Below are positions 20,716-21,094 of a stretch of DNA of 21,094 nucleotides, one piece after another. Origin of the DNA: an uncultured Bacilli bacterium (GTDB lineage: Bacteria; Bacillota_I; Bacilli_A; RF39; UBA660). The DNA is taken from NCBI GenBank assembly GCA_934153945.1, contig CAKPFM010000016.1, positions 1-21,094 on the forward strand. Direction: 5' to 3'. Made by a program: the position numbers and the translations under genes. The notes under the pieces were generated by a model. That model made no database searches. It was not told the origin of the DNA and worked only from the letters and a program-made list of their open reading frames with translations. The first letter of the stretch is position 1. The number at the start of each line of letters is the position of its first letter.

Positions 20716-20988
20716 ATGGATAATTATAATAAACTTTTTATGATTATAAGAAAAACAGACTTATTAAATTATGATGAAAAAAATGAGTTACAGTTATATT
20801 TGATGAATTTAAAAGAGCAAGTCAAAAAGCAAAAAGAAGTTATTAATAAAGCAACAATGTATATAAACTTAAATAAACAAAAAACAATTTGTGCCTATGG
20901 GGATAATGAAGATGATGATTTTGAAATAGAATTATGGGAAGAAGATATTGATAAATTATTAGATTTATTAAAAGAGGTGTCAGAATGA
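20716..20988 (+). CDS. Acidic coiled-coil hypothetical protein
   Basis: A 90-residue protein: MDNYNKLFMIIRKTDLLNYD, a coiled coil (ELQLYLMNLKEQVKKQKEVI), and an acidic end (GDNEDDDFEIELWEEDIDKL). AAAGGAG lies 9-10 bases upstream. First gene after late promoter 2, with its stop overlapping the next ATG. No family recognised. Confidence 0.7.
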   Translation: MDNYNKLFMIIRKTDLLNYDEKNELQLYLMNLKEQVKKQKEVINKATMYINLNKQKTICAYGDNEDDDFEIELWEEDIDKLLDLLKEVSE

Positions 20989-21094
20989 ATACAATATATG
21001 GTAGAGATGGTAATGTTTATGAAACTGGAATTAGAGGAATGAATAGTGAACCATTTATACAAAGTGAGTTGGTAAAGAATGAACTTAATCAATT
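20985..21094 (+). CDS. Hypothetical protein, 3' end outside window
   Basis: Starts MNTIYGRDGNVYETGIRGMN at an ATGA overlap with the previous gene and stays open to the right edge (36 codons visible). Too short to identify. Confidence 0.6.
   Translation, partial: MNTIYGRDGNVYETGIRGMNSEPFIQSELVKNELNQ

Overview
The window is a very AT-rich (roughly 27-30% G+C by eye) piece of a Firmicutes-type genome, most likely a gut or rumen Bacilli/Clostridia/Mollicutes-like bacterium, carrying a temperate tailed-phage prophage. Strong AGGAG-type ribosome binding sites, standard stop use (TGA is a stop) and perfect TTGACA-17-TATAAT promoters fit this. Bases 1-1019 are probably host: the 3' end of a gene built of 82-residue tandem repeats, with its terminator. 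At 1025-1044 lies the orphan 3' end of a minus-strand tRNA gene, the likely attachment site. The prophage starts there and runs off the right edge.

Lysogeny region (1.1-3.6 kb): minus-strand tyrosine integrase with its own promoter, two tiny coupled plus-strand ORFs, a minus-strand XRE repressor, a palindromic operator, and a strong rightward early promoter followed by a ~370-nt hairpin-rich leader ending in a terminator-like stem. Early region (3.6-12.4 kb, plus strand): XRE regulator, Phg_2220_C/DnaD-like replication initiator, DnaB-type helicase, Rad52/Sak-like annealing protein, Cas4/RecB-like PD-(D/E)XK nuclease, a GHKL ATPase, small SH3-like and coiled-coil proteins, an SSB, an AT-hook protein and a small ArpU/RinA-type late regulator.

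The most striking part is 12.43-13.80 kb: a protein-free transcription unit with a late-type promoter, tRNA-Met(CAT), a ~609-nt RNA whose ends pair in a 27-bp helix and whose interior is full of hairpins, further structured RNA, a tRNA-like remnant, tRNA-Leu(TAA) and a terminator. Size, prophage setting and tRNA neighbours fit the ROOL (or GOLLD) class of giant ornate noncoding RNAs. The same 19-nt promoter box, at the same 34-nt distance from a -10 element, recurs at 20.45 kb before the next rightward genes, so the two form a probable late regulon.

From 13.8 to 16.45 kb come RusA resolvase, small unknown genes, a TerS-like protein and a frameshifted zinc-ribbon gene with short GGAAAAAG repeats. 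The phage gene order is then broken by a leftward 3-kb module (16.7-19.8 kb): small membrane protein, second SSB, RadC-type MPN protein, several small unknown genes and a serine recombinase, closed by its own terminator. At its promoter end a perfect opposing promoter makes a ~115-nt antisense RNA against the 3' end of the 67-residue membrane protein, the layout of a TxpA/RatA-like type I toxin-antitoxin. After ~900 bp of non-coding, extremely AT-rich DNA, rightward phage genes resume at 20.7 kb.
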